64,000 bases of DNA from Ailanthus altissimus (lineage: Eukaryota > Streptophyta > Magnoliopsida > Sapindales > Simaroubaceae): NCBI GenBank assembly GCA_946807835.1, contig OX327700.1, positions 24,030,001 to 24,094,000 on the forward strand, given 5' to 3'. The position numbers and the translations under genes are program-made. The notes beneath the pieces are model-generated. The model saw nothing but the letters and a program-made list of their open reading frames with translations, made no database searches and had not been told where the DNA came from. Shown piece after piece: positions 12,339-23,639 of this stretch (its first letter is position 1; every line of letters begins with the position of its first letter).

Positions 12339-13283
12339 TAAAAAAATTTCGAACTTGACCTAAATTTGAGATTGTCCACTCTTACATAAAAATCCTTCTT
12401 TTTGTTTTAAACCAAAATGTTGATGGATGGGCGATTCCCTTCGATTATTTGATGATACATGTAATTTGTAAATTATGAAAAATGAGCCACATTCCTCTTA
12501 TAAATAAATTGAAAAAATAAAAAAAGTTGGAAAAACACAATTTACATCTTTTAATTTCATTGTTCTCCTATTTCTTCCTATTATATATATATATATACAT
12601 ATATTTTATAATTTGAATTTTTTTTATTTGAAACAGAGAAGATAAATGAACACATTTTTAATATTGACCAAAAATCATGAAGTGAAATTGTGGGTAAAGA
12701 ATTTCTATTTTCTCCAAAATAAAAATAAAAGAGTTTGCATGTGATCACACACTTTGCCCTCCAACACCCAAAATATTTTCCACCGTCGACTTCACTTTGT
12801 CACAGTCTAAACATGGACATAACCACCAATCTCTATTGTCTCGACATCCTAACCTCATTCTTCACCACTTTTAATCCTCCTCAAACCATTTCTTCCCCAA
12901 AATCCTTCATAAACTCAATCAATTCATCTAAAATGTAAAGACCAAAGTAATTATCATAATTACCAACTCAGTTTCATTGCAAATTGAAAAAAAAAAAAAA
13001 GCAGAGACAACAAGAGCACGTTACAAGTGATGCCCATTGCTTTTTTGAGAGACATGAGGGTTTTTATGGAGCTTTCACGGGGTCAGTGTATCAATGCCCT
13101 TGTAGTAAGCTTAAGATAACAGCTAGGGTTTTTTTTAAATCTTTTTTATTTTAATTTAACAGTCAATTAATGACAAAAGATAACAGAGAGTTGGCATAAT
13201 ATAATAATTAACTTGATAGTCGCCATAAAAGTGTTATTTGTGTAAACTTTAGGGGTGATAGTGTTAATACCCCGCATTTGAAC

Positions 13284-14500
13284 AAGTGCTTTTTAATGGC
13301 ATTCGTGCGTAAACAGTTTAATTTTGAATTTAATAGGATTAATTTAATTTAATTTTGAATTGGCACAGTTTTAGTTTTTGACTACTTGTGGTTGTGGTGG
13401 ATGAAGAATGAAAGGAGATAGCAGAGTGTGGTGAGTTATCAACCATATGTGGTTGTGACATGGCTGTTTTGGGGATTGAAGGTGGTCTCCATCGTCGGTA
13501 ATGGTGGCTGGAATAAAACGAGCATTGATAATTTGAACTGGCGGATTGTGCGTTCAATGATCAGATAATAACATTTGTCCACAAAGAGGGCTGTTGGTTT
13601 TTGCTCGCCACTGCCAAGGGTTTGGAGGGGGTGGTTGATTGATGGTTGTAGACTCTAGAGCGACAGTGACAATAGCGGCTGAGGGTTGATTAAACACGTC
13701 AAGTGGCCCAGCATGACCCATGAAATCAAAGCGCGACCATGCTTCCAATCCCCTCTACCACATACATTATAATTCTGTTGTGCCAGCCCAAGAACATAAG
13801 CAAAGAGGCTAAGCCCAATGTGGGTCATGCTATGAACAGAAATTGGACTGCCCAAATGTAGTTAAATGGGCCAACGTTCATGGATTAACCCACTTGACTC
13901 AAATGAGTCAAAATTTGGATCAGCCACTAATTTTTATATTTTTTTAATTTATTATTAAATGATATTTAATAAAATAAAAAATATATAAATTTATTATCTT
14001 ATAACAATTAAGTTTATGAGGCCTTGACTCTCATATAAATTATTTAACCACTCAACTAACACAAATATTTGTTAGTTGTTTACAATTGTTTTTATATATA
14101 TAATAATATTTTAACCAGCATTTAGCCCATATTTTTAAATTATGTGCGTTGACTTTTTTATTTTTTAATTTTTAATTTAAGTCAATTGATGTACAATTAT
14201 ATAATTAATAAAATAATATGTGAATAAATAACACTATATCATTATAATCTATAAATTTATAGCACAACTCAAATAAATAAGATAACAAGTTATATAAATA
14301 TAATATTAAATAAATTGATAAACATAATAAAGAAACAATATATAATTTAGTTTTTCAAATTTGAACATAACATTAAATAAATTAAAGTTAAATTTTAAAA
14401 TAAAAATAACATAATTATTAAACTTAAAAATCTAATCTTTCCAACGATGTTGAACTGATATATATTTAGTAGCATGCTAAAGGATAGACTTTGAGCCTAA
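13284..14500. other. non-coding DNA, GC-richer then AT-rich
   Basis: The part 13360-13870 is richer in GC and has overlapping open frames on the minus strand (13339-13557, 13554-13748, 13655-13855). They overlap one another in different frames and show low-complexity Ser/Thr/Pro composition, so I do not call a gene. The rest is AT-rich with nothing recognisable. Confidence 0.4.
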
Positions 14501-14527
14501 ACGAGAACTATAGTTCAAAGTTCAATT

Positions 14528-14790
14528 ATAATAATTGCAACATAATTTATTATTATAAAATGAATAATTACATTTAAAATTACCATTGCAATTATAATCA
14601 TTATAATTACACTCGTAGCTATAATTATTATTATAAAATAATATTATAATTATAATCCTAATATAATTATATGTAATTATAATTAATAGCAATTGCAATT
14701 TTTACAACTGTAATCCAATTTTAATTGCAATAGCTATTATTTAAATAGTAATTCTAATTACAATTATAATTGTAACCATTTAAGTTCCAT
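14528..14790. repeat. cryptically simple TAATTATAATTGCAA-type sequence
   Basis: About 260 bases built from overlapping near-palindromes of 'ataattataattgcaatt'. Such sequence folds on itself in many registers and is common in plant intergenic DNA. No element ends were found. Confidence 0.5.
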
Positions 14791-16469
14791 AATTATCTTT
14801 TGCATAAACCACATAAGATGACAATTAATAAGAAAAGAGAAAAGAGGGAACAAAAAAATAAGTGCAATTTTATAAGGCATTTAACAAGGGATCACAATTA
14901 ACTCTCATTTACTCTAAGTAGTACTATAAAAGCTGTTATTTATTTCAACACTTCATTACAAATAAAATTACATAAAAGATTAATTTTAAAGTGTTACGTA
15001 TATTGTTCTTTTTACAAAAGGGTTAAATCAGCATAAAATTGTCAAGTAATATTGAGTGACTATTGTACTATTACCAATCTCCATTCTCCATATGACTACT
15101 TTTAAGATAATAACATTTGTTTGGTATATAGTTGGTCACAAAAAAAAAAAAATCTAAACCAAAATAATTTACAAAAGTATCTCCTAATTAAATTTGATAT
15201 TCCTTAATGCAAAATAGAATATTCTCAAAGTATAACACTTAACCCTAAAATATTCCTATATTTTTTACTTAAATATGATATCTAGCTCTAAAGATAATTT
15301 TTTTTCTTCTACTAAAACGTTTTTAAGTGACCTAATAAGATTACACTAACCTTCATTATATAAGTATCACTTTTTTTTTATAAAAAATAAATTGCTCATT
15401 TATTATTCCACTTTTCCATATTCATCTCTTTCTATTTTATTTTAAAGCCCTCTTTCTCTTCATTTCTATATTAGGGTTTTTCATAGAACCTTTGTTAACA
15501 CCATCAATTGAGTCATAAATCCAAGTGATATATTCTTATTTTTTTTCATAAACATTTTATTGATTTATATCTTAATATTTTCCCTTTGGGTGATTCTCTC
15601 TCTTCCTCCTCATTTTCTTATTAGAATTTATCCTACAACCACTTACGGCTCTCTTTACAGCCTTCACTCATTTGATGAAATTTTAAAATAACCCTTTATT
15701 TTTATTAAGAAATATTAGTAAAAGCTCATAGAAATCATCTCCACAAGTTTAAAGAGGGAAGAAAATCTTAACCTATAAGTGCTACTACTTTTATGTAATA
15801 TATATCTTGTAATATCTTTTTCTTATAGTGGATTTAGTGATGAGATTCATTTATGGATGTAAGTCTTTAGGTCGAACGAAATAAATCTTGTGTTTGCTTC
15901 TTGTTATGTTGTGTTTACTTATTAAATGCTTGTCAAATTATATTTAACTTAAAAATCACAAGATTGACCCAAACATACATTGAATTTGGGCCTTAACTAA
16001 ACTCTTTTGATTGAGTCCATGATGTTAAAATTACTTCTTTGTACTGATATTAAGCCCTAAGCTCAACTTTGAAAAGCTATGTTGTGCCTTGTTTTGCTAT
16101 AATCACCTCTAGAATCTTTAAACTTTAACTCTACTATCATTACCTTAACTTTGATTTGGGACATATCTTGACCATCTTGTGAAACCTAGGTCATCTTAGT
16201 ATCTAAAATATATTTTGAGCTTTTCATTATCAACTTTTCACTTTTTAAACACTTTATTTGATTGTAAATATAACCTCAACAATCTTTTTTACCCTAACTA
16301 AGTCAAGCCATTTTCTCTAAGCATTCATTTACTCTATCTGACAATATTTATTGGGTTATTTTTTTCCCTTATAAAAAACAAATCCTTAAACGTTTGTGCT
16401 CAAAAGATGGTTGGGTCCATAGCTTACCAAATTTAGGTACAAAAAGTTTTTAGAAAGGGTTTTTAGAAA
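14791..16469. other. AT-rich DNA without recognisable gene
   Basis: No coding region or clear element ends seen. Poly-A/T tracts (15140-15152, 15369-15378) and pyrimidine-rich patches (15415-15480, 15590-15620) are present. Part of this may belong to the outer LTR of the gypsy element that follows. Confidence 0.4.
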
Positions 16470-16700
16470 AGGGTTTGAGCTCAAAAAGTAACGTTGATAG
16501 TTTTTTATGCACTTAAAATGAAATTTTTTTTCCTTTAGTTGTTGTTTCAATAATTTTGTATGTATATTCATCTTGTATTTCTGCAAATTGGTATTTAGCT
16601 TTTATAAGAGTTGAGATCCAATGAGTTATTACTTAGTAAATATAGTAATAACTTAATGGATCTTAGTTATAAATGCTACAACTAAGCCTCCTCTATTTGG
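16470..16700 (-). repeat. candidate 3' LTR segment of the gypsy element
   Basis: This segment resembles 25125-25345 in the same orientation. Both contain 'cttttataagagttgaga' followed by 'aatgagttatta', then 'ttagttataa' / 'tcagttataac', and both have a related upstream part 'caataatt(t/c)tatgt'. Just above it, on the minus strand, 'aaatagaggaggc' could be a polypurine tract. LTR ends (TG/CA) are not clear, so only the matching core is marked. Confidence 0.45.
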
Positions 16701-16799
16701 TTTGACCTTGTGATGGAGGATTTTGTCCTTCTTTGTAAGTTTAAAAATTTTCTTGTTCGTTCTTTAGATTTTATCTTTTCTCTTCTAACTTTTTGTTCT

Positions 16800-19700
16800 C
16801 ATTTTGTAGCAGACCCGTTGGAGATAAGCAGTGACTTTAGTTCCAGTTCTAGTTCCATTCCTAACTTTAAGGACTTATAACTTTTTGTTCTAGTTTTATT
16901 TCTTGTGCAGTTATAGGTGTTAGAATCATTAGTCTCCTCAAAGGGTGAGATTCTATATTTTTCTTTAATTGACGATTCCTTGGATTCTAATTACTTTCCT
17001 AATAGGGGATTTAAAGACGTCATTAGATTAATATGTCCGACTTCTCTTGCTTCTATTTCCACTTCTCCCATGGTTTTTAGAATAGGTTAATCATTCCACT
17101 GATGTTCCTTCGGTCCCTTTATTGCCAGTCTTTCCTTATATGTTTTGATTCCTCTACCAATTCCTTTTGGAGGAATTATATTTGCGAATCTTATTGTAGA
17201 AGCGTCTGGTTCGGTTGATTCTACATTTGAGGAGGAAGGTGATTTAGCGTAGATTTATTTATCATTTTTATTACTTTTATGTTGATTTTGATGTCTATTT
17301 TTCTACTATGGATCTTCAAGACTTTGTGAGAATATTTCAAATGTTCTACTAGGCTTCCTGCAACAAAGGGTAAAGAAAATAAAAAAGCCTAAAGAAAAAG
17401 AAAATGGTGCCTAAAGACGTACCTGATAGTGCATAAGTTGTTCCTGCTTCTAAATGGCAAAGTACTGAACATTCCTTAGATGTTCTAGTTCCTCATGAGG
17501 TTGTATTGGGCCTTGTTGGTAGTTAAGTCCCTATTTTTAAATTAGAGAGGGTTCTTTTGAAAGAGCCGATAGAGGCTCTATAAGCTAATCATAAGGTTTC
17601 GTCATTTGTTGTTTCTAATCATGCATTTGAAAGTTTTATTCCTTTTGGTAAGAGTTTTGTTCTTTTATTTCTTTCTTCTATTTTCTTATTTTGTTCTACT
17701 AACTCTTTTTTATCACATTTTTTTAAAGATTCGCTACTTGTAAGTGGTTTAGAGGGTTATGCTTCTTCTTAGAATAAGAGCAGGAAGAAGATATGATTTA
17801 ACATCATCTTTTAGGGAAGAAGGGGGTAGAGGGAATGGTTCTACTTCGAGATATTCTCCTTTATAGTATTCTCATTCGCTATCATTAGTGTAGGCCACAA
17901 TAAGGAAAAAAGGTGAATTTGCTCTATAGCTCTAAAAAATGGGCATTGCAAATGTGGTAAAAAACTTAGCTATCTTGAGGATGGATGGGGAAAGATTTGC
18001 GATGATCCATGTTAAACTATTCACGCGCACAAACAGGAACTGCTTTGGTGATAAGTAGGGAGGATTGGGAGCTGAAGAGCACATTCTTATGAAGAATGGT
18101 AAATTTATTTATTTTTATAAGGTGTAGGATTTGCCTCCATTGGTTGCTAATATGGTTCGTTTTTTGCAGGCTTTAATAGATGGGTTATACATGACCAATA
18201 TGTATAAGAAAGATCTTTTTGTTTCCTAATGACAAATGAAAGTTTTGAAGCAAGTCAAGGGGATGGTCGATGATGCATTGTTAATGAATGGGCAAAACCT
18301 CATCTCTCAAAACAACTTGCGAAGTATAGAGAATGAGAATAGGTAGTTAAGGTCTGTTGAGGGAGGAAACACCATTTTTCCTTTCGAGGTTATGTTGAAG
18401 TGAAGAACCTCAAGTTCAACCTAGAACTATAACCTATTTGCGTAGCTGAATAACCTGTTAATCAAGCAAAATAGCAAAAATCCAAAGCAGAAAATAAAAG
18501 AGCACAACATAATTTTACATGGTTCGACTAATTGTCTATGTCCACGGTGGATCCAAGGATTCTAGTCTCTCTTATTATAACTCCCTAGAGATTTTATAAG
18601 GAAAACTCAATCTGAAGAACCCTCAAAAGGACCTAATATTTAGTGAACCCTTACTCTACCACGAACAATGATCATCCAAACGACGGTTCCACCCTAGCGC
18701 ATACAAGCACTTAGTGTATACCCAGTTCTTCCCCTCTCTTAGAGTCTCTCTTAATGCTTAATCTCAACTAAAAGGTTTACAAGTGTTTATATAGGGTGTA
18801 TTTCGTGCCTACTAACCCTATTCCTTATTGAAGTAAGAGTCCACTTATTTTGGAAGTCCAAAACTTCCCAAAACTCAAAATCCCGAACCAAAACGGACAT
18901 TCTGACGAGTCTGGGCACTGCAGCACTGGGCATTATTGCGCCCATCGATGTGGCGCTGAGGACCCAACACTGCGGTGCTGGGTTGCTGTCCTGGGCATTG
19001 CGGCACTCAGCCTTGTACGCACCTCCCACATTTTCTTCGCTTCCTTCGCATCTTTGAGTCCCATTTCTCTTCTCCCTTCGTGTCCCACACATCCTAGACT
19101 TCTTCATACGTGTCCCACACGTTCTATACTTCTTGTGACTCTCCACTTTGATATTCATCTCAATTCTTGTCCAACCAAGATTGTTGAATCACCAATTTTT
19201 TAACAAAGTCCAATACTACTGATGTGTTGATGACAACTAATCTGTGACAGAATGTAAAAATGTTGAATAAAGAAATTGGGTAGCTTAAAAGGGCTAATGA
19301 GGATTCACTGGGAAAAAGGGTCAGATATGTAGGCTTCCTTGATAGCTAATAAAAAATAGGTATCATTTTTAAAAGATGAAGTGGAGAATTTTGAGTATGA
19401 GAAGGATGTCTTGGAGGGAGCCATAATTTAGCTTCAAGAGCAAGTCTTGGTGGCCAATATGCAACTTCTAAAAGCCATTAAAGCTCAAGCGTTTGAGCTA
19501 GAGGTGGTGGCTGGGGAACTAAGGATAGTACTAGATAATTCCTAGCAGGTTGTAGTTGTCTCTAAGTTTAAGGTTGAAGCATCCAATGGTTAGTGAAAAA
19601 GAAGGCTTGATACAGTAATGAGTTTGTACGAGTGTTGAGTATTGGTAGCTTCAATGTAAAGTTTCAGACGTGGATTCAAATTTAGATGTGACCTTCTATA

Positions 19701-19870
19701 TACAGGGAGCTACCCAAAGACTATGATGCTGTTTGTGGTTGGTATAGGTGTTGGTCTATAAGAAACTTTAAAGATGAGCTGCAACATATCAACTATGAGT
19801 TAACAAGTGAGAAAGCTTTGGAAGGGGATCCTGATGTAGTAGATCTCTCAAAAGATTCATTGGATGAGAA
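16800..19870 (+). pseudogene. decayed coiled-coil ORF (antisense ORF of a retroelement)
   Basis: The plus strand carries a long, stop-riddled frame. Recognisable stretches include a serine-rich start (ISSDFSSSSSSIPNF near 16830), GMVDDALLMNGQNLI near 18262-18306, a heptad-like stretch VKMLNKEIG-LKRANEDSLG near 19255-19311, LQEQVLVANMQLLKA near 19433, and YRELPKDYDAV with ELTSEKALEGDPDVVDLS near the end (19695-19850). In-frame TAG/TGA stops mostly replace glutamine or arginine codons. A solo LTR (18355-19205) splits it: removing the LTR and one target-site copy keeps the frame open across the junction. I do not recognise the protein. Its position antisense to a gypsy pol remnant suggests the extra ORF of a Tat-type element, though a host-derived gene fragment is possible. 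Confidence 0.5.
18355..19205 (-). mobile_element. solo Copia LTR inserted in the antisense ORF
   Basis: The 851-bp insert begins TGTTGA and ends TTAACA. Its flanks are aggtc (18350-18354) and aagtc (19206-19210), a 5-bp target duplication with one change. On the minus strand it has a TATA box (cctatataaacac, about 18798-18786) and the 'cgtggacatagac...gaaccatgt' block (about 18545-18515), the layout of Copia LTRs. A GC-rich block with repeated 'gcactgcagcac'-type words lies at 18905-19015 and creates open frames on both strands (18787-19158 minus, 18850-19203 plus) that are not genes. No internal region remains, so it is a solo LTR left by recombination. Confidence 0.75.
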
Positions 19871-20284
19871 AATATTCTTTCTTATCACATAGAAAATATT
19901 TGTTTTATTGCATTTTTCTAAGTATCACTTCCTTTTGTGGGGAATGTATGTATTATAATACGAGTTCTAAATTTTTTAATGTTTCTTCTTGAATAAATAT
20001 TGCTTCTTGATATTTGTTATTTTTCTTTGTTTCCTCTAATAAATTAGACTAAATTATTGGTTCCTCATATAAGAATTAAGAGACTAAGTAATACTTTTTT
20101 TATGTTGATTATTATCTTCTGAATGTTGAACTACTGATTTTAGAAGCGATTCTTCTGATTCCTATGAGTATCCTTGAAGTGTTTATTATAAGCATGTTCA
20201 AACTAGTATTTTTTTAATGACCTATGATGTTTCTTTTATTTTATCCTTTAGGAAGGCTGACATTGAAAGTTTGATATAGTTCTA

Positions 20285-20800
20285 TTCAACTATGCAATCT
20301 TTTTATGGAGGAGTGGTTAGTAGTCATTATTTCTTATGGATAGTTTCATTCACCTTTTTCAAAGAAAGGTATCTTGATTATGTTTTCAAGGAAGGGTATC
20401 TTATGGATACACGATCTTTTTAGCGGAAGCTTTTTGATACTCTGCTTCTTAAGAAGGATAGTTTATGGACACACATTCCTTTCAAAAAACTATTCAAGTA
20501 AAGTGTTTGTAAGGAAGGGTCGTTTATAAGCACCTGACCTTTCCAATGAAGTCATTTTAGTATAATGCTTTTAAAAAAGGGTAGCCTATGAACAAACAAC
20601 TTTTTCTGGAAAGATTTTTTTTGGTATTATGCTTCCAAAGAATGATGGCCTATGGGTACACGACTTTTTTGAAGAAGTTATTTTTAATATATTGCTTCCA
20701 AGAAATGGTAGCTTATGGGCACATGAACTTTTTAAGAAAATATTTTTTGATACTTGTGCTTTTCAAGAAATTCTTTTTTGAGGCATTTGAACTTTCCAAA
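20285..20800. repeat. ~62-bp degenerate tandem repeat, 7 or more units
   Basis: The landmark 'tatgg(g/a)(c/t)acacga' recurs at 20336, 20402, 20464, 20525, 20587, 20651 and 20714, so the unit is 61-66 bases. Each unit also carries 'gcttc(c/t)aagaa' and a TTTTTGATA-like stretch. Because 63 bases is 21 codons, the frame at 20588-20860 shows a 21-residue repeat (MAYGYTTFL / VAYGHMNFL), which I take to be a by-product. Units differ a lot, so the array is old. Confidence 0.8.
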
Positions 20801-20929
20801 AAAAGGAGGCCTACTAGCATGGCAATTCCCAAGGAAGATTTTTTCGATGAGAATAATTAAGCTATAACAATTGAAAAATATATCATTTATTCAATTTGAA
20901 TAATTCTTAGAAATTGAAAATATGCTTAC

Positions 20930-21190
20930 ACATATAATTTCTTTAATTTGGATACGTTTCATGATATAGAGATTAGCTCTTCTCTTATGGTTAGTAGAAA
21001 GAAAACTCTTCGGTCTAATTTATTAATGACTTTGTAAGGTTTATTATATGTTTCAGCAATTTTTCTAACACTTTGTTCTTTGTTAATATCAAGTGCGTCC
21101 CTTAACACTAAGTACCTTTCTTCAAGTTTCCTCTTTTAGACTTCGTTGTTGTATTTGTATAGATTTATACATTATAATTCAGCGGGTAAT
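20930..21190 (-). pseudogene. gypsy polyprotein C-terminus remnant
   Basis: On the minus strand this reads ...LEERYLVLRDALDINKEQ... then AETYNKPYKVINKLDRR, FLLTI-EELISIS-NVSKLKKLYV. The 'GPYKV...L...G.Y.L...G..i...WN...LKKYY' pattern is the conserved end of many plant Ty3/gypsy polyproteins, just after integrase. One or more stops interrupt it. The integrase core expected upstream (higher coordinates) is not recognisable. Confidence 0.6.
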
Positions 21191-21200
21191 AATTTTATAA

Positions 21201-22330
21201 TGTTAAAATATTTATGTTTCAATATTTATAATACTTATTGGTACTAATAATATATTTTTACATCCTATGATATAGGAGGTATGATGATAACAGGTAAATC
21301 TCAGAATTCAAATCCAGTTCAGGATTAACACACTTTAGTGGATGGATAAATTATATATATATAATATGTTTCCAGTATAGCAGTTTATAATTTGATTACA
21401 TATGATCAAATTTATTTTATCCATGATTTATTTTAGACAGATAAATATTTATGCTATTTAGTATATTCATAAATATTTTTAGAATTTATTATAGTATAAT
21501 TTATTATTACATTCAGTATAGAAATATTTATTTCAGAATAATTATGCTCATGATATTATATAGTAGTAATTTTTGAACCACCATATGTGTACCCTCTCAT
21601 TTATTGTAGTTGCTCTGCGTATGTATTAGACCAGTTTAGTTTGCTCTACTCGAGCTATGCAGTATTCTGTCGGATTATACTAGTTCATATCTCCTGCTCT
21701 GCCTATGCGTGAGTTACTCTGCCACGTTAGATCAATTTTTCCTCAGGTACAAGTTTGGTGTAGTTTTCAATATGTATATAGTGTAAAAGATATATGTTCC
21801 CAAAGTTGTGTTACATATATTTATCTTCAGAATAAATTTTATGATAGTTTACACTTTCAGATTTTCAAATCCTTAGTATTATGTTATGATTTTAGTTTTA
21901 CCACAGATTTTATGATAGCTCATATTTTTAGTACAAGTTTATTGACTACTCAGTATACAATTTCATAATTATTTTATTTTACAGATTCATACATGTACAA
22001 TACATATAAAGTATATAATATTTTCTAAGTATATCCACTTATTGAGCCACAAGCTTACACTTTTTTCTATTTTCTCTATTTGTTTTAGGTTGTCACAAGA
22101 ATTCGTGCAATGTAATAGAGTTTGCACATTTTGAGGTTGTCCCATGACACGCATAACTATATGAGTGTCTCAATTTGTATATTTATATATTTTTATGTAT
22201 ATTAGAGTACACGTGTACACTTTTATTGAGGTAGATAATCTCGTTAGATCAAATATATGAGTAAAAAATATATTAATCACATGTTATTACAGGATCCGTC
22301 TCGATTTTGAAAGAGAGCTCAAGTCAGATC
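21201..22330. repeat. LTR-like insertion separating the pol remnants
   Basis: This AT-rich stretch contains 'ccacttattgagccacaagcttac' (22035-22058), close to the 'ttactgagc..agctca' phrase near the end of many plant gypsy LTRs, then 'aggttgtc' words and 'ggatccgtctcgattttg' at the right end. It sits where integrase should be. Clear ends and a target duplication were not found, so solo LTR is only a suggestion. Open frame 21705-21968 is not a gene. Confidence 0.35.
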
Positions 22331-22339
22331 TTATCAAAT

Positions 22340-23040
22340 GGTTCTATCGAAAACTTTTGCTTATCAGGTTCTATATGGATAGTTGTAAGAAAACTTTTTT
22401 TTATTGAATTTTGTATTTGGTGCAAAAAGAAGTGACAATTGTGATAAAAAAAATTACTCCCCATTATTTAAAACTAAAACTTGTAACATTCTATATTCGA
22501 TGACAATGTTAATCAATACAAATTTCTTCACCTCTATTATATTTATGTTATTTTAAGCTTCTACTTTCACTCATTTTGAAAAGTAATTCATTGTTAAAAA
22601 GATAAATCACTCTCCTCCGACTGCTAAGGATAAGAAACCCACGATGTCCATCCTTTATTGGATGAAACGAATTGATGATTGTGTTCAAGTTGCTAATTAG
22701 AAGGTGGATAAGGGTAGCGTATTTTTGGTATTTTTGTATTTCTTCACATAGTCTAGAGCGACTTTTTAAATGGTGGGCCAATAATATATTTTCTGATGAT
22801 TGTATGGACGAGGGTCCTTTCACTAGATTGGTTTTCACATGCTCTACTTCCTTTATTATCTCTCTCCTTTTGTTGTTTAGTACGCCTAAATGTATGTCAT
22901 AGAGAATGCTTTTCTAAATAATTATCCTTTCAATAGTACGAATCTTTCAACCTGCTTCTTTCTTATCCAATGGCAGCTTCTCATCCTACAAAAATTCGAT
23001 AAAAAAAGTTATTTAATTTTTAAAAATTATAATCTCTATT
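22340..23040. other. unassigned sequence within the gypsy remnant
   Basis: Overlapping open frames on both strands (22548-22838 minus, 22672-22902 plus) have no motif I recognise. The stretch may be decayed integrase sequence or a further insertion. Confidence 0.35.
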
Positions 23041-23041
23041 A

Positions 23042-23147
23042 AATTTATTGTCCCTGCTTCTTGTTGAATGGCAGCCTTTTCATTTATTGTCGTTTTCTCT
23101 TTCGGTGGAAAAGCCCGCCATTCAACAAGAAGCAGGGACAATAAATT
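23042..23147. repeat. perfect 31-bp inverted repeat (hairpin)
   Basis: The arms 23042-23072 and 23117-23147 are exact reverse complements (31 of 31 by eye), separated by a 44-base loop. One arm reads 'gtccctgcttcttgttgaat'. It lies at the broken end of the RNase H remnant. Confidence 0.9.
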
Positions 23148-23262
23148 GGAAAGAGGAATTTTTCGAATGATTTAATGTTCAATTGTTGATGCTTTCTCTT
23201 TGGTGGAAAGAGGAATTATTCCAATGATTTAAAGTTCAATTGTTGATGCTTTCTTAACAAGT
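23148..23262. repeat. 57-bp tandem duplication
   Basis: 'ggaaagaggaatt...gttcaattgttgatgctttct' occurs twice with a 57-base offset (23148 and 23205) and a few differences. The duplicated segment encodes the end of the RNase H remnant twice on the minus strand (KASTIE...). Confidence 0.8.
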
Positions 23263-23580
23263 TTATTTGCTTCCGCATTCTGTTCTTTAGGTATTTGAGT
23301 AATGGTTAATTATTGTAGATGTTGAACATCCTCATTTGCTTTTAGCAAGGTAGTTTTTTATTCTTACTTATTTTGTTGTATAATCTCTATTCTATTAGGA
23401 GGTGACTAAGGTTGAGTCTGTGTATTTCTTAAATATCTTTATCATTGGCTATCATACTGTTGTAAGTCATTTTACTAAAACCTTGTATTCTGCCTTGTTA
23501 TTGAATATTGAGCTCTAACAACAACCTTACTCTTTGACACTTTTATTCTTAACTTTTGCAATTAGTTGCAATACACTGTG
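23230..23580 (-). pseudogene. gypsy RNase H remnant
   Basis: On the minus strand pieces in shifting frames give NNKAEYKVLV, IFTDSTLVTSHINREYTTK and PKEQNAEANKLVKKAS. These match the order NNxAEYEAL - DSxLVxxQVNGEY - PRxxNxxADxLAKLAS of plant gypsy RNase H domains, in which the E and D of these motifs are metal-binding residues. Frameshifts and stops show it is dead. Sequence above 23640 no longer resembles pol, so reverse transcriptase has been lost or replaced. Confidence 0.65.
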
Positions 23581-23639
23581 GCTTAATTCCAAATCCTTCT
23601 AGTCTCTTTTAAGTATCATTTATTTTTATTGTAAGTTTA

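Larger units (their letters stand above)
10655..13273. mobile_element. Mutator-like element with ~196-bp TIRs
   Basis: Long terminal inverted repeats are visible at 10655-10851 and 13078-13273. The left 'gggtattaacactgtcaccc' is matched by the reverse complement 'gggtattaacactatcaccc' on the right. The match is traceable through 'aactctccgttatc' / 'aactctctgttatc' to 'ggcattgatacactgaccc' at the inner end. Flanks are gaatttgaac (10645-10654) and gcatttgaac (13274-13283), a 10-bp target duplication with one mismatch. Long TIRs with a 9-11 bp duplication are the mark of Mutator-like elements. No transposase is present. The 2.2-kb interior has pieces that look like captured plant exons (about 11125-11285 and 11832-11915) and a 115-bp tandem duplication. 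It is therefore non-autonomous and possibly a Pack-MULE. Confidence 0.75.

Noticed and set aside
18787..19203. Open frames of 117 and 123 codons on opposite strands
   Set aside because: Both come from the GC-rich block of a solo LTR. Their peptides are Cys/Thr-rich repeats of that block.
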